From contig JADJMA010000031.1 in NCBI GenBank assembly GCA_016709845.1, forward strand, positions 1-31,387: a DNA stretch of 31,387 nucleotides. Reading direction: 5' to 3'. This document shows positions 19,471-26,382 of the stretch, one piece after another. The notes below the pieces were generated by a model, which worked only from the letters and a program-made list of their open reading frames with translations, was not told where the DNA came from and made no database searches. Positions within the stretch are counted from its first letter, which is position 1; each line of letters starts with the position of its first letter. The translations under genes were made by a program, and so were the position numbers. This stretch comes from Flammeovirgaceae bacterium (GTDB taxonomy: Bacteria; Bacteroidota; Bacteroidia; Cytophagales; Cyclobacteriaceae).

Positions 19471-19503
19471 AATTAATGTCGTTTAAAAGATTAAATGTCC
19501 CAA

Positions 19504-19762
19504 TTAAATTTTTACGCGCTCACTGGCATTGGCAATAGCCCCTTTGCTACGTTTCGCCAATTCATCGACACCATGATTATATCTTCCCTTTAAGGTGTCT
19601 ACCGAGTCTTCCATAGAGTGCTTCAAGCCTCCCATTAATTTTTTAGACTCGCGCATGATTTTTTCTGGTTTGCTCACCACTGCGTGGAGCAAGTAAAACT
19701 CCTACTGCTACACCTATTGCCGCACCGGCTAATAATCCGCCTACTAAGTTTTTCGCTTCCAT
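19504..19762 (-). CDS. YtxH-domain stress protein, one frameshift
   Basis: The real start is ATG at 19762: MEAKNLVGGLLAGAAIGVAV, then GVLLAPRSGEQTRK, the classical YtxH opening of one glycine-rich membrane helix followed by LLAP.SG..TR. One A is missing in the run at 19664-19669, after which the frame continues KIMRESKKLMGGLKHSMEDS to the end KGAIANASERVKI. About 86 residues. It is the first gene of the minus-strand CsbD/OmpA stress group, and the 280-bp region upstream probably holds its promoter. Confidence 0.85.
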
Positions 19763-20041
19763 AACTTGTTTATTGATTTAGTTTATATTCTCACACACTG
19801 CAAGAATTTCATGTATCCTAAAGAAAATTGGATGCCAAATGCCTGGGAGTAACTTAAAGCGGTGAATAAGCTTGATCCATTAAGAATTACGAGTAATAAA
19901 ATCCACACAGGCAGAACAAAACGCCACAACCTGGCATAAAAACAGGCACATTACTTCCAAAAATAAGTATGATTTTAGGTAGGTAAGCAGCTTTTAGATA
20001 CATGGCACGAATTTGAAGCTACCCAGGAAAACAAAACTGTT
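19763..20041. other. Divergent promoter region between YtxH and DUF2267-like genes
   Basis: No gene is visible. The region must serve the minus-strand YtxH gene and the plus-strand gene at 20042. A TGGCACG followed by AATTTGAAG at 20004-20020 resembles the -24 half of a sigma-54 promoter but lacks the GC of the -12 half, so I do not call it one. Confidence 0.4.
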
Positions 20042-20487
20042 ATGAATATCCAGACATGGCCACGTTACCGGGAGTATGAAGTGCAATTCTTTCGGGCTAT
20101 TAAAAGAGAGTTGAATTTTAGTTCTACTAGCCAATTGATAAAAACAGTTAGGTTAGTAGGAACGGCTATTCGCAAAGGCACAGACCCATCGAGGCTTGCC
20201 CTTATTACTAACTATTTGCCGGATACCGTTCGATGGATTTTAGTTGGCAACGAACAAAAACTGAGTCTCATAAAATCATTCGTCATTTAGACGAATTGGT
20301 GGAAACTGTTTACGCAGAGGATTCCCGATCTGAAAGAAGATTATTTGCTACCGAAATTGAAGCTCTGAAGTCAACACTCGTTATCGTAAAGTACATCACT
20401 ACTCTATTCAACAAGCTCAATGTAAATATTTTCCCGTATCCGTTGTGTTGTGAATGTCAACAAGCCACAGTGGGAGACCCTGCTTAA
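20042..20487 (+). CDS. DUF2267-like small protein, one frameshift
   Basis: About 148 residues when joined. The first part has YEVQFFRAIKRELN, then LVGTAIRKGTDPSRLALITN and YLPDTVRWILVG. After a base change near 20270-20280 the frame continues IRHLDELVETVYAEDSRSER, then EIEALKSTLVIVKYITT. The pattern of a helix, a low-complexity loop and LP..VR resembles DUF2267 proteins, which are often found with stress genes. I am only moderately sure of the family. It starts with ATG and is followed 41 bases later by the DUF1328 gene in the same direction, so the two may form an operon. Confidence 0.5.
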
Positions 20488-20528
20488 ACTTTAATAAATA
20501 AATTTTTAAAACTTAAACCCTTACTATT

Positions 20529-20696
20529 ATGTTACGATACGCTGTTATTTTCTTTGTAATTGCAATTGTTGCTGCCATTTTCGGATTTGGTGGTATAGCC
20601 GCTGGCGCTGCTTCTATTGCGAAATTTCTTTTCTTCCTGTTTGTCGCTCTTGCTATATTGACGCTCCTGTTTGGAGCATCCATCTTTAAAAAGTGA
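20529..20696 (+). CDS. DUF1328 (YtjA-type) two-helix membrane peptide
   Basis: An intact 55-residue protein: MLRYAVIFFVIAIVAAIFGF, then GGIAAGAASIAKFLFFLF, then LAILTLLFGASIFKK. This is the standard DUF1328 layout of two membrane helices separated by GG.A..A. Members are widespread in stress-gene neighbourhoods; function unknown. Confidence 0.9.
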   Translation: MLRYAVIFFVIAIVAAIFGFGGIAAGAASIAKFLFFLFVALAILTLLFGASIFKK

Positions 20697-20714
20697 CGTG
20701 GAACAGAAGTAATT

Positions 20715-20809
20715 AGAGGCTGTTTCAAAAGTAATTCAACTTTCACAATTTGGATTAGCCTTCGATAACTCAGGTTGACAACCGAAGTTTGACTTTTGAG
20801 ACAGTCTCT
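20715..20809. mobile_element. Short element with terminal inverted repeats (MITE-like)
   Basis: The left end is AGAGGCTGTTTCAAAAGT (20715-20732). The right end, read in reverse complement from 20809 to 20792, is AGAGACTGTCTCAAAAGT. The two agree at 16 of 18 positions. The 95-bp interior has no coding capacity. Ends of the GAGGCTGT.TCAAAAGT type are common in bacterial insertion sequences, so this may be a MITE or solo remnant. The T-run after the right end would also let the folded element act as a terminator for the DUF1328 gene. No clear target-site duplication is visible. Confidence 0.55.
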
Positions 20810-20902
20810 TTTTTACGCTCACCAATTTATTCTTTGGTATCTTTTAAATACAGCTAATTGGTTGAGCACTCATTTAGATCTATTAACGGACAAACAAAAT
20901 TA

Positions 20903-20971
20903 ATGGCTGGGGCATTCCTGCTTACAACCTCCCTCGCATTGTTTTCATTTTTTCTGGCTGGCTGGTATTAA
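20903..20971 (+). CDS. Possible 22-residue hydrophobic peptide
   Basis: ATG to TAA encodes MAGAFLLTTSLALFSFFLAG plus two residues, a single membrane-spanning segment followed at once by a hairpin. A Shine-Dalgarno sequence is not obvious. It could be a small membrane peptide or a chance reading frame. Confidence 0.2.
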   Translation: MAGAFLLTTSLALFSFFLAGWY

Positions 20972-20972
20972 A

Positions 20973-20996
20973 AAAGCCCCCATTCCTGGAGGCTTT
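20973..20996 (-). terminator. Hairpin terminator for the minus-strand DUF2541-like gene
   Basis: On the minus strand AAAGCCTCC, a loop, then GGGGGCTTT runs into six T. It lies 24 bases past the stop codon at 21020. Confidence 0.75.
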
Positions 20997-21019
20997 AAAA
21001 GCAAACCAAACGGCAAGTG

Positions 21020-21431
21020 TTATTGGAGGCCCCAAACCTCTATGATACTGCGTTGGTCTGACTTCATTTTTGTGTTGTACCAAAAGGTAATTTTTTCAAT
21101 TGTCTGGTGGTCACCCTTTAAATCAATTTCATTTCCATCAGTGGCGATAGAAAAGATTTTTCGGCAAATCGATGTCCTGTTTTTCCCCATTGGCAAAGTG
21201 AACCGTTGATTTATAGACATGAACTGATCCTTCTTTGACTTTAATCCTAATGGCTGAAAATTCATTTTTCGTATTTTCAAAAGTGATATTGTCATGGTCT
21301 AAGGTGTAGTCTACTACACGCGTACCTAGCAAAGTCCATTTGCCCATAAGTTTTGCTTGTACATTCACCGCAAAGAAAGCGATAGCGGCAAAAGCCAAAA
21401 CCCATACAATTATATTTCTTGATGTTTTCAT
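21020..21431 (-). CDS. DUF2541-like exported protein, one frameshift
   Basis: About 137 residues with a signal peptide (IVWVLAFAAIAFFAVNVQA). The mature part reads GKWTLLGTRVVDYTLDHDNI, then SAIRIKVKEGSVHVYKSTVHF, then after a base change near 21150 ATDGNEIDLKGDHQTIEKIT and QRSIIEVWGLQ. The W..LG.R.VD start and the VWG end match small periplasmic beta-sandwich proteins of the DUF2541 kind. The cellular role is unknown. Its own terminator follows, so it may be the end of the minus-strand unit that includes 21478. Confidence 0.65.
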
Positions 21432-21477
21432 GATTTCAAATTTTAGTTTAGAACTATTTGTCTTCCCGATATGCTGA

Positions 21478-21690
21478 CTAGCGTCTGGGCTTGTAAATCT
21501 TTTTGTCCTGGCGCGCAGTGCTTACATAATAAAATGAATTTTCCGTTTCCTCATCTTCATTGGTATTGTTGTTGGTGACTTTGCGTTGGTCATCCTCGTT
21601 TAAACCTCGTCTGTGGAACGGAATAGGTTGTTCGGACTTACCTTTCTTCTCACGTTCCTGTCTTTTACTTCTTCTACTAGTATTCATCAC
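21478..21690 (-). CDS. Small basic hypothetical protein
   Basis: An intact reading frame of 70 residues with a GTG-ATG start. It is rich in Arg and Lys at the start (TSRRSKRQEREKKGKSEQ), then has acidic and Asn-rich sequence (NNNTNEDEETENSFYY) and a basic end. No known domain. It sits in line with the other minus-strand stress genes; its composition suggests a disordered protein. Confidence 0.5.
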   Translation of the reverse strand: MMNTSRRSKRQEREKKGKSEQPIPFHRRGLNEDDQRKVTNNNTNEDEETENSFYYVSTARQDKKIYKPRR

Positions 21691-21849
21691 ATTAAAGTTT
21701 ACGGTAAAACATTTTTAATAATCTTTACCGGAAAAAATGTGCCAATCAATAAAATCGCTAAAATTTTAAAAAAATAAGATTTAACTTTTTCATCATGCGG
21801 ATTTTGCTGCAAAGGTGTGGAAACCAAACCACATCCAAGAAAGGTTTTA

Positions 21850-22227
21850 TTATAAAATCTCCTTGATGATCTCAAAAGCCGATTTATACTTATAGGCTTT
21901 GGAGCCCACAATAATAATGGGGGTAGCAAGTAAAATTGGATTCTGAGATAGCAACGTTAATATGTCTCCCGAACTCATCGACTTGCATTGAAGCAGATTT
22001 TCTAACGGGGCCCGGTCCATGTAACTTTCATCGACCAGCTCCGCAATCGGCAGTTCCATTTTATCTGCTATTTCGGCCAGCTGAGTTTCTGTAAGGGTCT
22101 GTCTTTTCAAGTTGAGATTCTTGGTCTTGTAATTCTCAATTACCTCCACAAAGGCAAGCATTTTCTTATCCTCAGTTTTATCAGAGTGATAGATCAATGT
22201 AATTTCGTTTTCCTCGTTTTCGATCAT
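21850..22227 (-). CDS. ArsC/Spx-like thioredoxin-fold protein lacking the usual catalytic Cys
   Basis: An intact 125-residue protein. It has ITLIYHSDKTEDKKMLAFVE in the first strand-helix, NLKRQTLTETQLAEIADKME and LLSQNPILLATPIIIVGSKA, with the NP.LL.TPII.....A pattern of the glutaredoxin-type ArsC/Spx family. In true ArsC a Cys follows the first strand; here YHSDKTED has none, and the only Cys is in LLQCKSM. It is therefore unlikely to reduce arsenate. Relatives occur beside stress genes in Bacteroidota. It lies nine bases downstream of dps, so co-expression is likely. Confidence 0.7.
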   Translation of the reverse strand: MIENEENEITLIYHSDKTEDKKMLAFVEVIENYKTKNLNLKRQTLTETQLAEIADKMELPIAELVDESYMDRAPLENLLQCKSMSSGDILTLLSQNPILLATPIIIVGSKAYKYKSAFEIIKEIL

Positions 22228-22236
22228 AACCTATAA

Positions 22237-22773
22237 TTAACGCGCCATAAATGCTGAGAACATCCAGTGATGTGTCTCAATCTTATTGATATATCCCTTC
22301 ACCATACTTTCGGTTCCGGAGTCCGCATGTTTAGAACAAACTGCCACCGTATCTTCCATGTATTTTATAAGTATAGTATAGTCACTCAACATTTCGCGAA
22401 CCATTAAATCCGAATTCAACTCAGGCGTTGTTTCTTTAATTTCGGAAACATCCAGGTATTGTTTTAATGAACTTAAGTGTGCCTCGCCAAAAATCCGGAT
22501 GCGCTCTGCAATAGCGTCAATGTGCAGCAATGCCTCCGTGTATTGTAATTCAAACTTTTCATGCAAATCAAAAAAGTCAGATCCCTTCACATTCCAATGA
22601 AAGCTTCTTAGTTTTTGATAATGAACGGAATAATTTGCCAACAACGCGTTCAAACTTTTTGTTATTTCCTTTATTTGCTGTGTGCTCCAACCCATTTTTA
22701 CAGGCTTAGCTTTAGCCATTTTGTTATCTAATTGTGTGGCGGCCACATTGACCCCTTGTTCTTTCTTGCTCAT
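22237..22773 (-). CDS. dps: Dps-family ferritin-like DNA protection protein
   Basis: An intact protein of 178 residues. Dps dodecamers oxidise and store iron with peroxide and can bind DNA. The ferroxidase ligands are present: HWNVKG (His59), FFDLHEKFE (His71) and HIDAIAERI (Asp86, Glu90). The C-terminal helix ends ETHHWMFSAFMAR. The N-terminus is Lys-rich over about 28 residues, as in Dps proteins that bind DNA through a flexible tail. It lies two bases after the small basic gene upstream and nine before the ArsC/Spx-like gene, so these form one operon. Confidence 0.95.
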   Translation of the reverse strand: MSKKEQGVNVAATQLDNKMAKAKPVKMGWSTQQIKEITKSLNALLANYSVHYQKLRSFHWNVKGSDFFDLHEKFELQYTEALLHIDAIAERIRIFGEAHLSSLKQYLDVSEIKETTPELNSDLMVREMLSDYTILIKYMEDTVAVCSKHADSGTESMVKGYINKIETHHWMFSAFMAR

Positions 22774-22775
22774 AA

Positions 22776-22964
22776 CTATTTTTTATTAAAATATTTTTTC
22801 ATTCGATTCATGTAGGCTTGTAACTTAAGCCTCTTTTTCCCTTCCGCACCATCAAATCCTATTTGTTCATGGGTGCTGTAGTTTCTTTTTGTAAAAGAAG
22901 CATATGGAGCTTGCCCTGATTTATTTTCTTGATTCGGATGAACTGTAATACTTGATGCCTTCAT
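22776..22964 (-). CDS. Small hypothetical protein upstream of dps
   Basis: 62 residues, intact. It has ENKSGQAPYASFTKRNYSTH, then EQIGFDGAEGKKRLKLQAYM and a basic end. No recognised domain; the tight spacing to dps (two bases) supports a real gene. Confidence 0.55.
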   Translation of the reverse strand: MKASSITVHPNQENKSGQAPYASFTKRNYSTHEQIGFDGAEGKKRLKLQAYMNRMKKYFNKK

Positions 22965-22994
22965 TTTAAGTTAGTTTGCAGCATATAGGTTGCT

Positions 22995-23171
22995 TCAAAA
23001 CAAGAGATGTATCTTTCTCAAATAGTGATGTGGATGCATGCGGCATTCCCTATTATAATCTTTTTCTGTTTTAAAAGGAAAAACAAACAGGCTATCATCT
23101 TCAATGAGTTTTTCTATTTCTTCATTCAGATAATGTCGTGGAGATTTCTCCTGTGAAAACTGATAGTTCAT
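22995..23171 (-). CDS. Small hypothetical protein, 58 residues
   Basis: ATG to TGA: MNYQFSQEKSPRHYLNEEIE, then KLIEDDSLFVFPFKTEKDYN, then RECRMHPHHYLRKIHLLF. No family recognised. It lies 12 bases downstream of the PRC-barrel stop and 30 upstream of the next start in the same direction, which fits a member of the operon. Confidence 0.45.
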   Translation of the reverse strand: MNYQFSQEKSPRHYLNEEIEKLIEDDSLFVFPFKTEKDYNRECRMHPHHYLRKIHLLF

Positions 23172-23183
23172 ACTGTCAGGTGT

Positions 23184-23602
23184 TTAAAAGCCACCCGTGT
23201 TTGGTCCCATAAAACCACCCCAATAGGTAGTTGATGCATCAAACTCGTGCGAATTAGTTTTAGGCCAATGATCTTTATCGAAGCCTGGCGCTTTTTCCAA
23301 GGCCTCTCGAGTTTGATCCATAATGAAACATTCTTTCACACTGTCAATAGAAAGAATAGCATAGGGTATGGCAAAAACTTCTCACCTATACCCAGAAATC
23401 CGCCACATTCAATCACGGCATAATTAATCTTTCCTGTGTTAACGTTAATCATGAAATCTTTCACATCGCCCAGTTTTTCATCATTCGTGTTAAATACCTT
23501 ATTGGCCATCATAGAGGTGGCTGTGAGGTAATGCAAGGGTGTGTTGGCATGTGGGCCATCGTTATTCGTTCCTGTTTCGTTGTCAATTATTTGAGTTTTC
23601 AT
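23184..23602 (-). CDS. PRC-barrel domain protein, one frameshift
   Basis: About 139 residues. The PRC-barrel is clear: LTATSMMANKVFNTNDEKLG, DVKDFMINVNTGKINYAVIE, CGGFLGIGEKFFAIPYAILS. The last segment requires one T restored in the run at 23370-23374; the frame then goes on through EALEKAPGFDKDHWP to YWGGFMGPNTGGF and TAA 23184-23186. PRC-barrel proteins of this type are common in envelope and desiccation-stress clusters and may bind membrane lipids or proteins. Mechanism unknown. Confidence 0.82.
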
Positions 23603-23632
23603 ACAGTTAGTTGTTTAAAAGTTTATTATAAA

Positions 23633-23928
23633 TTATTTCCAATGTCCTTTTACGTATCGGTATTTTTCGCTTACCGGCACATAATGCGCGGGCACCCAAA
23701 CCTTTCGTCCACGAGGAGGTTTAGCATAGCGGCCATCTATCCAAACGTATTGATTATTCCGATAACCATAATGCCCATTAATCCAAACTACGTGTGGCGA
23801 AGGCGATACTGGAATAACTTCAATGCGAGCCGGGGTGGTGGTTTGCTCTATTAATCCGACCGTGCAGCCAACCAGGAGCAACGACAAGCCAGCCCATGCA
23901 TTTTTACTATTGATTTATTCCTTTCCAT
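23633..23928 (-). CDS. WxxGxW/YxWGxW-type repeat lipoprotein
   Basis: A small lipoprotein (lipobox LLVGC) whose mature part has aromatic-Gly repeats: HVVWINGHYGYRNNQYVWID, GRYAKPPRGRKVWVPAHYVP, YRYVKGHWK. The best start is ATG at 23928 (MERNKSIVKNAWAGLSLLLV), which needs one A restored in the run at 23901-23905; the literal frame begins only at TTG 23887. Such repeat lipoproteins are thought to sit in the cell envelope; function unknown. It begins four bases after the hydrolase gene stop. Confidence 0.75.
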
Positions 23929-23931
23929 ATG

Positions 23932-24781
23932 CTATGAGTTCGTTATCAATAGATGACTTCGCTGAAGTTTTACCTGTTGAAGAAATTGAGTCATGTGCCT
24001 ATTGAATTCATCTGGATTATCAATATTTGATAAATGAGCCGCATCCGAAATTGTATGGAGCGTTGCGCCTTTAATTTTTGCGTGCATGAACTCCGATTTT
24101 GCTAACGGAATAACTTCATCTTTTTTGCCAACCATAATAAGCGTAGGCACATCTATATGTTCAAGAACCGCACAGGTATTTTTCTATTAGCCATGGCCAG
24201 CAAAGAACTACAGACTACTTCCTTAGAATTACCTTCAATCATTCGTCTTACTTCCAGAATCTCTTTCGAGTTTTCCTTTTTTGGGTTGTTGTAGAAAAGT
24301 CCATTTATCAAGTCATCCGCAAAAGTTCAAGGCCGTTTTGTTTGATGGCTTCACAGGTCTTAAATCTATTTTCCTTTGCTCTTTGTGTATCGGCCTGGCA
24401 CTGCGTATCGGCCAGTACCAACCCAATTATTCTCTCCGGAAATTTCTCCATCGCATGTAAGGCAATGTATCCACCCATCGAGAAGCCACAAAGAATAACT
24501 TTATCAAGCCCAAGAGCATCCATGAAGTGTAAAAGGTCCGTAGTTAAGAGATCTATTGAAATTTTTTTGGTTCCCGGTTCAGACTTTCCATAACCCCGAA
24601 TGTCGTAGGTGATTACCCGATACTTATTCCAAAATGCTTTGCGTTGGTTATCCCACATAGATTTATTTAAAGGAAATCCATGTATAAAAATAATCGGATG
24701 ATTTTTTTCATTTCCGCTGTCTGTATAACTTATTGATATACCATCAATGCTTATAAATAAATCTTCTACTTCTTGTTTCAT
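23932..24781 (-). CDS. Alpha/beta hydrolase, one or two frameshifts
   Basis: About 283 residues. The oxyanion strand is IIFIHGFPLNKSMWD (His34-Gly35), the nucleophile elbow is GFSMGG (Ser101), the acid is in VGKKDEVIPL and the catalytic His in ISDAAHLSNID. The frame breaks near 24325: LELLRMT-stop should run ADDLINGLFYNNPKKENSKE. A second change falls near 24180-24190 (CSSLLAMANRK to NTCAVLEHIDVP). The gene starts 16 bases after the SDR gene. It belongs to the general haloperoxidase/esterase-like group. Substrate unknown. Confidence 0.85.
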
Positions 24782-24797
24782 GATTCCGTTTTTTTAA

Positions 24798-25559
24798 TCA
24801 CCTACTTAAATATCCACCATCCACGTCCAGCGTAGTGCCCGTTATAAATGAACTTTGGGCACTGGCCAGAAAAATGAATGCATCCGCTATCTCTTCGGGT
24901 TTACCCAATCGATTTATTGGATGCATACTTACAATCTGCTGCTTTGCAGTGTCATTACCGTTAATACCCCCTTTTGTTAATAGAGGAGTATTAATAAAGC
25001 CTGGACTTATTGCATTTACACGAATGCCGCACGTTGCATATTCCAATGCTGCGGTTTTCGTTAACCCTAACACACCATGCTTGGCCGCCACATAGGCCGA
25101 TGAACCGGAAAACCCAACTTTACCAAGAATAGAAGCCATATTTACAACGACTCCGCTCTTTTGAGTGGCCATCACTTCTATTTCCTTTTTCATACAGTAA
25201 AAGACTCCCGTAAGATTTACACGCAACACACTGTTCCAGTCTTCTTCGGTCATCACGGCTATCGATGTATTATCTCCACCCACCCCCGCATTGTTCAAGG
25301 CCACATCAAGGGTTTTGAATTTTTCGGTTGCAAAATCAACAGCAGCACTTATACTCGATAAGTCGGAAGCATCACACTCAAAAAATACGGCCGATTCATT
25401 TTCGGCTTGTATTTCTTTCATGGCACCATCCAGGTTCACCGACTTGATATCGCCCACAACCACATTGCCTCCTTCTCTTGCTGCGGCAACGGCACACGCC
25501 TTGCCAATGCCCGAAAGCCCACCTGTAATAAATACCGTTTTGTTTTTTAATCTTTTCAT
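24798..25559 (-). CDS. Short-chain dehydrogenase/reductase
   Basis: An intact protein of 253 residues, classical SDR. The cofactor loop is TGGLSGIGKA (Gly13-Gly19), VVVGDIK with Asp37 favours NAD(H), the NNAG strand is at 89-92, the catalytic Ser is Ser143, and YVAAK supplies Tyr156 and Lys160. The end DGGYLS is typical. SDRs in stress blocks often reduce small carbonyl compounds, but substrate specificity cannot be read from sequence. 16 bases separate it from the upstream DUF6232 gene and from the downstream hydrolase, so it is in the middle of an operon. Confidence 0.93.
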   Translation of the reverse strand: MKRLKNKTVFITGGLSGIGKACAVAAAREGGNVVVGDIKSVNLDGAMKEIQAENESAVFFECDASDLSSISAAVDFATEKFKTLDVALNNAGVGGDNTSIAVMTEEDWNSVLRVNLTGVFYCMKKEIEVMATQKSGVVVNMASILGKVGFSGSSAYVAAKHGVLGLTKTAALEYATCGIRVNAISPGFINTPLLTKGGINGNDTAKQQIVSMHPINRLGKPEEIADAFIFLASAQSSFITGTTLDVDGGYLSR

Positions 25560-25574
25560 AATGAGAACCAGATA

Positions 25575-26006
25575 TTACTTACGCACCTGAATACCCGTCA
25601 TTTTTGCCCTGCGCAATGCATTCAGCACCTGGTCGATGTATTCCTTACTCTTTGAAATAACCACATGCTTGTATCCTTCCGCTGTTTCAATACGAAGCGC
25701 GTACCTCTTTCTGGGTATAATCATAAAGATGAACCCAACCAACGCTGCACCAATCCCTATAAAAAATTCGGTTGTTGGGGATAGATTCAGAAGATTATTG
25801 TAGGGTGTTATATTGAAATAAACATCTGCAATCAAAGCAAGGCCGATACTGATAAGGGTAAGCCCAGGCAATAGTCGTGGTTTAATTACGGCAAGTCCAA
25901 AATTCGTAACGCCCTTTAAATGGTAGCGGGATTTTTTTGTTTCTAACATGTAATCTGTTACTACTACATCTCTCCCATCGGTATATAAAAACTTTAGCGG
26001 TTTCAT
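25575..26006 (-). CDS. DUF6232-like membrane protein
   Basis: 143 residues, intact. The N-terminal part is a small beta-type domain (KFLYTDGRDVVVTDYMLETK), then two membrane helices (LLPGLTLISIGLALIADVYF and FFIGIGAALVGFIFMIIP) and a cytoplasmic end with a helix (SKEYIDQVLNALRRAKM). This is the DUF6232 layout. Function unknown. Co-directional with the SDR and the small membrane protein gene. Confidence 0.8.
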   Translation of the reverse strand: MKPLKFLYTDGRDVVVTDYMLETKKSRYHLKGVTNFGLAVIKPRLLPGLTLISIGLALIADVYFNITPYNNLLNLSPTTEFFIGIGAALVGFIFMIIPRKRYALRIETAEGYKHVVISKSKEYIDQVLNALRRAKMTGIQVRK

Positions 26007-26032
26007 AACTTTTAAAATTTAAGGTTCGTTGA

Positions 26033-26242
26033 CTACTTCTTACGATTCAAAGCGATCATCCCGCTTCCAACTCCGATCAGAACTAAACCTGTAATCGGTG
26101 ACCAGTAAATTGGTGTCTTCTCTTCTTTGTTTATTTCAACGGAGCCCACATCAAGCACTTTCTCTTTTGTGATAATGTTGATTCCCGTGAACAGGGTCAT
26201 TAAAATACCCAGGATGATTACTATTAAGCCTATATTTCTCAT
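26033..26242 (-). CDS. Small membrane protein, first gene of the stress operon
   Basis: 69 residues, intact. Two membrane helices (IGLIVIILGILMTLFTGINI and WSPITGLVLIGVGSGMIALN) flank a short charged loop. Similar tiny proteins occur in Bacteroidota stress loci without known role. The ATG at 26242 directly follows a palindrome and lies about 14 bases beyond a candidate sigma-54 start site. Confidence 0.7.
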   Translation of the reverse strand: MRNIGLIVIILGILMTLFTGINIITKEKVLDVGSVEINKEEKTPIYWSPITGLVLIGVGSGMIALNRKK

Positions 26243-26245
26243 AAC

Positions 26246-26269
26246 GCAATTGTTTCCGTTAACAATTGC
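26246..26269. promoter_or_regulatory. Inverted repeat directly upstream of the stress operon
   Basis: GCAATTGTT, six bases, AACAATTGC: perfect 9-bp arms ending three bases from the ATG. It could be a repressor operator or a 5'-UTR hairpin that occludes the start codon. Confidence 0.6.
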
Positions 26270-26282
26270 AAAAACTCATCCC
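26267..26282 (-). promoter_or_regulatory. Candidate sigma-54 promoter
   Basis: On the minus strand GGGATGAGTTTTTGCA: GG, exactly ten bases, GC, with a good TTGCA -12 half and only the GG conserved in the -24 half. The predicted start is about 14 bases before the ATG at 26242. The match is partial. Confidence 0.35.
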
Positions 26283-26349
26283 ATCTATAAAATGTGAGAT
26301 TCGGGCAGCTAAATGGTTTCCTGTTTTTTTTGTGTGGAATTTCTTACCC

Positions 26350-26373
26350 ACTGTGTTCTTAATTAAACACAGT
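26350..26373. promoter_or_regulatory. Inverted repeat in the kinase/stress-operon gap
   Basis: ACTGTGTT, eight bases, AACACAGT: perfect 8-bp arms, centred about 105 bases upstream of the start predicted from the candidate promoter, a usual distance for an NtrC-type enhancer site. No T-run follows on either strand, so it is not a typical terminator. Confidence 0.45.
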
Positions 26374-26382
26374 TAAATCACC

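Noticed and set aside
20004..20020. TGGCACG-type sequence upstream of the DUF2267-like gene as a sigma-54 promoter
   Set aside because: The -24 half is good, but the -12 position lacks GC, so it fails the strict GG-N10-GC rule.
21691..21849. Possible gene (76 codons) between the basic protein and the ArsC/Spx-like gene
   Set aside because: The frame overlaps the ArsC/Spx-like gene and has no recognisable features; the gap contains only AT-rich sequence with weak inverted repeats.
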